Shown here piece after piece: positions 57,301 through 64,000 of a stretch of 64,000 nt of DNA. This DNA is from Chinchilla lanigera (Eukaryota; Chordata; Mammalia; Rodentia; Chinchillidae), in the NCBI RefSeq assembly GCF_000276665.1, contig NW_004955463.1, positions 8,796,816 to 8,860,815 on the forward strand. The letters are read 5' to 3'. The translations under genes were made by a program, and so were the position numbers. Below the pieces are notes generated by a model that was not told where the DNA came from, did no database searches, and saw only the letters and a program-made list of their open reading frames with translations. The first letter of the stretch is position 1; each line of letters starts with the position of its first letter.

Positions 57301-60300
57301 ATGTAAGTAAGGATTGCTTGATATTGTATAAAGTACAAGTAAAAAATCTGAGGAGAAATGCATGAAATAAAAATTTGACTTTTCAAAAGCTGGATCTAAA
57401 GGAAAAGATACTGAATAAGTACCAGGTGCTTCATCAGTGGCCCAGAGATATATTTTAAGTGTATCATCTGGAGATCTATTTGTTACCAGGAAAGAATCAA
57501 TCCCATTTGTTCTTCTCTTTCTCTGTGGCCCAGCTCCAAAAAGGTATTTTAATTGATTGGTGGGAAGATTTTAACACAGACAAAACTTATAAGCCAAGCA
57601 CCATTATTCCTGGTACAGTGGCTTTACCACATTATTGGGTAATAAAGCTAAAAGCTGCCGAATGCTTCAGAATTATTTTCAGAAATTTATATCCTCTTTA
57701 TTGCCATTACCTTGAGAAAGAGTTCAGACAAAGGACTTAGTCAGCATGCAATTATGGCATTAGGTAAAACGTGTAGTTTGCTCTAAAACCAAGACACAGC
57801 TAGTCCTCAGTGTACTTTAATCAATCAGAAGCTGTGGAGAGTTGGCTGTTAGTATAACTGCCACTCCTTTGAAGGTAATCTGCCTTTCTTCTCTCCCTGC
57901 TTTCAAGATTCTGTCCTCTGTAACCTCTCCCCACCCCAGGTTTCATCATGGCATGTTTGGGTATGGATTCCTTTTTCTTCCTCCTGCTGAGGATCAATGG
58001 GCTTCTTAAACATGCTTTATTCTGGAAGATTCTCACCCTTAGATCTTTAAAATTTTCCTGCATCCCATTCCCCTCACGCCTGATTTTGAATTGAGAACAT
58101 GTTGGATCTTCTTAACCCTAATCACCAGTTTCCTCTAACTCTTAAATTTTCTGCAAGTTTCTCTTACGTTGCTACTCTATTTCTACTGTTCATTCTTCAG
58201 CCTCCTTTACCGTCTTTTCTGCCATGTGCAGTCTGTTGCTAAGATCATAGATTTCAGTGTTTCCTCTCACTTCTAGCTGTTTATTCTGTCTTTTCTCATA
58301 CCATCTGAGATGCATTATATATTTTCCTAGGCCCTGAAAATGTTTTCTAAGCATGTTACTTATTTCTTGTAGCAGAATATTTATTTTGCATTAATAAAGA
58401 ATAAGCATATTATAACTAAATATTTCTTTCATAATTTGTGTGTGATGATTCTGGTGTGTGTTGCTTTCTCGCTACTGGCCTTGTTTCTTACTATTCTTGT
58501 GTCCGGCTCTGGCTGGTCTTTTCTCTGTGAAAGGTATCGTTGGCATCCCTGCAGGCATAAGGCAACAGTACATTCTTGCCAGAAAGGTTGTGTCTGTTAG
58601 TGTCAGGCACCTTGGACACTGCAGGCTCGTGTGTTGAGGTTCTCTGGCCTATTAGCCTGTGCTTACCTGGGCTTACCTAAGAGTGCCATAGCTGCAGCTT
58701 TCCTCTTACCTCCATTCAGGGTCAAGACATCGTTTCTGGTTAAGTGACATCGTTTGGTTAAGTGAAGCTTTTTTTGTTTTTTTTCCCAGGTGTAAATCCT
58801 CCTATTTTGAGCCTAATGTGGAAAAGGTTTACTATAAAACTTCTCAGTTGAGGCAGGTGTTAATACTTGAATGCTATTTTCTTGCCCAGGATGACGAATG
58901 CCCTTAGAGAAAATGTGGTCTCATCATCCAGGTATTTTGCTTATATCTTTGAGATTCAAGACTTTCTAAAAGTTTTCTAGTGTTTCAAATCCTTTTGTGA
59001 TATTCAGTATATTTCATTCAGTAGTTTTAGTTGTTTCTAGCTCAACGGTTATTGGGAAAAATATAGCCTCCATTAGAAGAGGTGGTTGATAATTGTTAAA
59101 AAGCTAAACATTTTCGTTAATACTAATGCCACAAAATCTGTGTGGATTGAAGAGTATTCTCTGATTTTGTTGCCCTGTTGGACCTAAGAGTGATTATAGC
59201 TGGTCAGTTTTGAAAAAGGAGAGCTATAAAAATGGCTAAAGTGGGGATACAGATAGAATTTATAAACCGAAAGATTGGTGAGTCAATTCTGAAAATCTCC
59301 ATGAGCTAGGGGGAAAGTGTGGCTACAGATATGTGACAAGGTGTAAATGGCATTGAAAATGTATAGCTGCAGTGGTTGCTACCAAGATTAGAAGGAAAGG
59401 TTTGAAACTTTGTCAAAGTGTCAAAAACTGAATTTTGAAAACAAAATTCCCTGACCTTGTCCAACCCTTAGTCTTCAAGAGAAAAATGATGAAAAGTGAG
59501 ATGACTTTTGACCATGGCAGAGCAAAGGTTCCAGCCTGGTACTTGGTCTATCACCTTATATCATGGACCTCTACATGGTGGGCTTAGAGCTCCATTGTCT
59601 ACCTTCCCTGAGACTTAAATACTTTGAATGGCCCTTGATTCTGTGTAAAAGAAACTATTGTGTCAACTGCTGCAGCACTCTTAAGTTGCTATTTCATCCC
59701 TCAGTGACAGCAGTCACCAGTGAGAGCACCCCCAGAATTTCTTGAGGTGTGTGTCTTGCACAGTCTAGCAGTTAGCTGAGGTAAGCACAGACATCCTTGC
59801 TTTGGAGTGTCAATTGAAGAAATTGTTATTCCACTTGAATTGGCAATAGTGCTCTCACTACTTTAATGTTCTGGGCAGAGAAACACATGCTATGATTAGG
59901 AAGGGGAGGGGAGTAGAACAGCTGTAGGACCCAGAGAAGTGACTGCACTCTGGTAATCATATTTGGCAGGTCAAGGGTGAGATTTAGCCAGCTGGGATTT
60001 GGACAATACCCTGGGCTAGCAAAGTAGTGTTAAAATCAGTTCCAGGTGTTTCAGCTAGTCTTAATGCCTAAGTATTATGAAAGCAAAAACTACTGTTTTA
60101 GAATATGAATGGGAGGGAACTGGTCATTAACTGATCAAGAATCACTTATTTGTAATAGAGTCTTCGTTTTTTGACAGTTGCTCCTGCAGGCTTAAAATAC
60201 ACCCTAAATCTCCAAATGATTGTTGCAATACCCACATTTCCTCTAAGTGAGCTGTTATGGCTTATCTTCAAGAGAGTGCTAACTCACTGGATGTCTTTGG

Positions 60301-61030
60301 GCTTTTTATGCTTTACACTTTGAAATTTGGATTTGTGTTGGTGTATCCACATGTTTATAAGTTAAGTTATATATGAAGAAATTTTAAATGGTTATACTTA
60401 CTTTTAAAATCTCAAGTAGTACCAAATGAAAGATCATGGGATTGTGCTTTAGAAATATATCTAAGTACTAAATGATTGATATTAGAGCACTTTGAGACAT
60501 TTCATAAGTAATGAGTTTCTGTTGGAACCATGGTTTGGGAAAAAGATGAAGGGTAATTGGTAGTTCTGTTTAAGTGAGTTCTGCCTTATAGCTGTTGCTT
60601 GTTTTTTCTTAACCCAGTGTCACAGAATTTTCTAGATCTCATTCTTTTTAACCATTCAGAGGTTGTAGGTCACGTATTACTTCATAACAGTATGTTAGAA
60701 GAAATTGCATCTCTCAGATCAGCAGCTGCTGCCTCCAAAGGTTTAAACCTCTAGTGCCTGGCAAAATTGGCTGTAACTCAGTATAGGTGCAAATGTGTTT
60801 TAGAGAAAGCCATTGTTTCATAGCAAAGAAACATTCTTCATCTATTACTAGAGGATGGGTTATATATTACTTTAGTTATATTTTGGGACCCAACAGATGC
60901 CCCATGAATAGACCATCTTTGTTTTTCTTGTTCTGTGGCCCCAATTTCTCTTTCCTTTGAGTCCAAACCCAAAATAAGGTTGTAGTTTCTGCAGAATGCC
61001 CTGTCGGGGCAGCTTTCAGACTTTTAGAGT
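54322..61030. other. NRG1 intron 1; long stretch without recognised repeats
   Basis: About 6.7 kb without a confident SINE or LTR. 54790-54920 may be an old MIR-type fragment (AAAAGATCTTAGAGGTCATC). The frames present (for example 55155-55553, minus, 132 codons) have no recognisable domain. Confidence 0.45.
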
Positions 61031-61422
61031 TGTTGTAGTTATTTCTTTCATTGCTCAGACAGAATATCTGGCACCCAAAATTAAAGGAGAAAAGATTTGT
61101 TTAGCTCACAGTTTGTAGAGATTTCAGTCCATAATCGGCTAGTTCCAAGGCATGGTGGCACTGCAGAGGAGAAACTGTTCATGGTGAGCAGAAAGTAGCA
61201 AGCCAACAAGGGGCGACCACAGCTCTTTCTATCCATTATGTCTTATCCAGGCTACTTAGGGTAGGTAGCACTCACATCCTTAATCCTAGGGCCCTTGAGC
61301 CTAGCATTGCATCATGAAACAATCTCAGTGTCACACACTTTAGATCCAGCCACCTCTGAAAAAGCCCTACCTATGACTTCATGACGCTTTGGGGGGACAT
61401 CTGGATGCAAGCCATAACAACA
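61031..61422 (-). repeat. ERVL-MaLR-like solo LTR, copy C (minus strand)
   Basis: Starts TGTTGTAGTTATTTCTTTCA, contains GGAGAAAAGATTTGTTTAGC, TTTCAGTCCATAATCGGCTA and GGACATCTGGATGCAAGCC, and ends CATAACAACA: the reverse complement of copies A and B. The polyadenylation hexamer is mutated. Confidence 0.6.
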
Positions 61423-62349
61423 GTATTTTGTCTAAGGGTGGTTATCTCTTTGGGAAAGAGCATGGCTAACTGGGCAAGATGAAATGCACTCTTAGCATCT
61501 TGGTGGCAGAGAGTGTGTCATACATAGCTCCACTTATTTAGAGTTGTACCTTATTCATAATTAGAGCTCAGTAAAAGTCAGATGCAACTGGACTATCAAG
61601 GTGAATAGACTAAGTGAATAAAGTTAGAGTTGTTAAGTGAGCTCCACATTCTCTTCTGCTTTCCTGGTATCTGGTGTAGACCAGGACTTCTGTATAGTAG
61701 CCCAGAAATATCTTTCAAGTAGGACCTGTGCTCTCTGCCTTCAGCTCTGATGCTGGAGGTCTTGTTTGGCTAATTTGTACAATTTCCCCCAGCATTTCCC
61801 TCAGCCCCCTTTCCTATTATTCTCTATCCTGTTGGGAAAGTTACTTTGCAGCATTTGAACTGAACCACAGCAGCCCTTCATTTTAGAAGCATTCTTAACC
61901 CTCTTTACGTGCTTACCTGTCCTGCATCCCAAGATTTGCCCTGCAAAAAAAGCCTGTGGTATCATGAGCTACCCATGAACATACCAAGCTTCTGGCTTTT
62001 GCTCTTTCTTTCCAGCTACACTCTTGTGTTCCAGCTGAGTGGTTCTGCTCCTCTAGCAGCAGTGTAGCTTCACAGTGTTTCTTTTCCCTTGCTTGGCTGC
62101 CTTCCTATTGTCTGTTCTCCAGGTCCTACTTCTCCTAAAAACTCAGCGGAAGTCTCTCCTTTAAGGGTCCTTTCTACACTCTGTTGCACAATTCACATCT
62201 CCTCCTGTATTTTCCCAGTACCATCTTCTCTATACCAATATTATGTTGATTATTGTTTGCTATAAATTAAATAAAAACCTTATTTTCCCATCCTTCTACC
62301 TAGGATCATTCAGTCTCAGAACACCCTGTCAGTGTTCAGGCTTTCCATG

Positions 62350-62429
62350 AGCTGGGGGTGTAGCTCAGAGGTAGAGCACTTGTCCAACATGCATGAGATC
62401 CTTGGTTCAATTCTCACTCCTCCCCCAAA
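62350..62429 (+). repeat. ID SINE, plus strand, strongly tRNA-Ala-like
   Basis: AGCTGGGGGTGTAGCTCAGA, GGTAGAGCACTTGTCCAACA and TGCATGAGATCCTTGGTTCA. Closest here to the parental tRNA-Ala, but it lacks a proper acceptor-stem pair, so it is not a tRNA gene. Confidence 0.9.
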
Positions 62430-62886
62430 GGAGGGCTCTGTAAATGTTGAAGGAATGAAAGTACCTAAGTAACGTTTACTTTGTGGAACCAAAGTTCTTT
62501 TCCCTGAAAAAAATTATTCCTGACAGTTATGCAGTCCATTCTATTCCTGTGCATAACTTTTCACTCACATTCCATTAATGTACTGCAGGTAAGTTCTACA
62601 TAAAGATCATCGGAAACACCCCTCTTATTCCACAGAATGCAAGGGTGTAAGAAAATATACTTCAAATGAAATGTTTATTTTGGCTGTCTGTGTCCAAGTT
62701 TTGGTCAAAGGGAGAGCATGTGTGTCATTGTTTTCCTTAATCCTCTGTTCTGTCATTTTAGGAAATTGAGACTAATTGCCATTTTTCTGTTAGCAGTCCA
62801 TGTATTTTGTAATGTCCATTGTTTGGGGCAGATTGTCCTTAGTTTTGTTATTTAATTTATTCTTAATCTTTTGCATATGTAAAATG

Positions 62887-63055
62887 CAGTGATTCTCAAA
62901 TGTGATTCCTGGAGCAACAACATCAGTATCACTTGGAAACTTGTGTTGCACATCCTCTGGCCTTCCAGGGAAGTACTAGGAGGAGGATATTAAAATGGGC
63001 CAGAAAAATGGGTTATATAGAGGCTTTCTAATGCTCACCAAAATTTGAGCACTAT
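62887..63055 (-). repeat. MER5A-like (hAT-Charlie) non-autonomous DNA transposon
   Basis: CAGTGATTCTCAAATGTGAT at one end and CACCAAAATTTGAGCACTAT at the other are terminal-inverted-repeat-like, with CATCAGTATCACTTGGAAAC inside, following the antisense MER5A order. Confidence 0.78.
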
Positions 63056-63082
63056 ACTTGTGGGGAATCCAGCACACAATTT

Positions 63083-63151
63083 GGGGCATGGCTGAGGATG
63101 GAATTCAGAGCCTCATGCATATTAGATAAGTGAGCCATCACCCAGCTACAT
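63083..63151 (-). repeat. ID SINE, minus strand, diverged
   Basis: GGGCATGGCTGAGGATGGAA, CCTCATGCATATTAGATAAG and GAGCCATCACCCAGCTACAT. Confidence 0.65.
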
Positions 63152-63795
63152 GGCAGCTCAGTAATCCTGTTTACTTTAAAAGTTTGCATGTCTGAATAAG
63201 TCTGAGGGTTCTTTAAAAATAGTATCTATGTTTAAGAGACCTGATCTGTAAAACAAATTGTTAAATGCAATGTCTAGTTAGTGCAGGGGATAAACAAAAG
63301 AAACGAATACAGGAGTAATTCATCCAGGAGCCACATGACAAGGAAAATCCTTGACAAGGGGAGGTAAGGAAGCTTGTCACAGTATCTAGTGGAAGACTGT
63401 TTTGGAAGACCAAGATCCCTAAAAGATGGCTCTTGGAGTGTATGTGTTGTGTGTATTTGTGTGTGTTCCTTCTCCGTGGTCCACTTCTTTCAGAAGTACT
63501 GCAGTTAAGAGAATAGTGAGTATATCTAGATCAAAATTGTTTCAGCAGAACCTATACCCACTATTTTCTCCTTAAAAAAGAAAAGATTACACAGGAGACT
63601 CATCATAGTTGATACCTGTCAGAAAATTATATGAAAACTGTCATATTGCCAATGAAGTGCTTGTGCTTTCTTTTTTCATTTATTCTTTTTCTGCATTTCG
63701 ATATTATTCTGAAGTTTTTCTTATGGGTTCCTTTCATAATTAATCAGGAAGTTGGGCTTGTGTAGAAATCCTTGATTTCTTACAGGAAGCTCGTG

Positions 63796-64000
63796 CATTC
63801 ATTCATTCAACAAATAATTAATGGTGACGTATGTTCCTTATATTGTGTGAGGTCCTAGACATAAGTAATGAATAGAAAATGCACAATCTTTACCCACAAC
63901 TAATTTACATTCTGATAATGCTAGGAGATATTTTTGTAGGAAACCTCTTAGCCATATATACATAAACTTCAAGAACAAGAGGCCTTGCCTGTAATTTTCT
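63796..64000 (-). repeat. L2 LINE 3' end, minus strand (runs off the window)
   Basis: CATTCATTCATTCAACAAAT, GTGTGAGGTCCTAGACATAA and CAATCTTTACCCACAACTAA match antisense L2; the final part is cut by the window edge. Confidence 0.65.

Larger units (their letters stand above)
41966..64000 (+). other. NRG1: NRG1 intron 1 (5' part), beginning with splice donor GTGAGT
   Basis: The donor at 41966-41971 is a perfect GTGAGT following CCAG. No downstream sequence to the end of the window encodes the expected Ig-domain exon, consistent with the large first intron of NRG1 in mammals. The sequence upstream of exon 1 would itself be intronic for the longer type II (GGF2) transcripts, whose first exon lies much further 5' in known mammals. 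Confidence 0.85.

Noticed and set aside
62350..62429. Possible tRNA-Ala gene
   Set aside because: Box A is good, but the acceptor stem does not pair and an ID-like lead-in is present; it is a SINE.

Overview
This is a window of mammalian nuclear DNA: large, mostly non-coding, AT-rich and full of interspersed repeats, with one GC-rich island. The only protein-coding sequence I can support is the first coding exon of neuregulin 1 (NRG1, type I / heregulin-type start) on the + strand at 41866-41965. It encodes 33 residues beginning MSERKEGRGKGKGKKKDRGS and ends in a phase-1 splice donor (G|GTGAGT). About 41 kb of upstream sequence and 22 kb of the following intron surround it. Most long open frames elsewhere are chance or low-complexity translations. 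The exceptions are a decayed LINE-1 ORF2 tail and mariner-like transposase scraps.

The repeat content points to a rodent, probably outside the mouse/rat lineage. There are many tRNA-Ala-like ID SINEs, B1 SINEs carrying the 29-bp internal duplication, and two B1+ID dimers, and I saw no B2 or B4 elements. This lineage call is an inference.

Layout. 1-40.8 kb: no gene, made of repeats and unassigned AT-rich DNA. It holds two ERVL/MLT2-like LTRs (3.05 and 7.65 kb), a LINE-1 ORF2 tail (4.8-5.5 kb), two MaLR-like LTRs (11.9 and 27.2 kb), two related LINE-1 3'-end copies (3.7 and 19.7 kb; the second looks partly inverted), a MER2/Tigger DNA transposon (30.7 kb), three ancient L2-like stretches, several simple repeats and an assembly gap inside a TTC repeat (17508-17945). 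40.86-42.5 kb: CpG island with the NRG1 type I promoter, the 5' leader, exon 1 and a second assembly gap (42011-42146). 42.5-64 kb: NRG1 intron 1, with MIR, L2, ID and B1 copies, an inverted pair of mariner-like fragments (53.15-53.65 kb), a minus-strand MaLR-like LTR (61.0 kb) and a MER5A element (62.9 kb).

No RNA gene, CRISPR array or multi-gene system is present. The most useful observations are the NRG1 exon and its promoter architecture, the inverted mariner pair, the twin-primed-looking LINE-1 copy, and a young ID insertion with a clean 15-bp target-site duplication.
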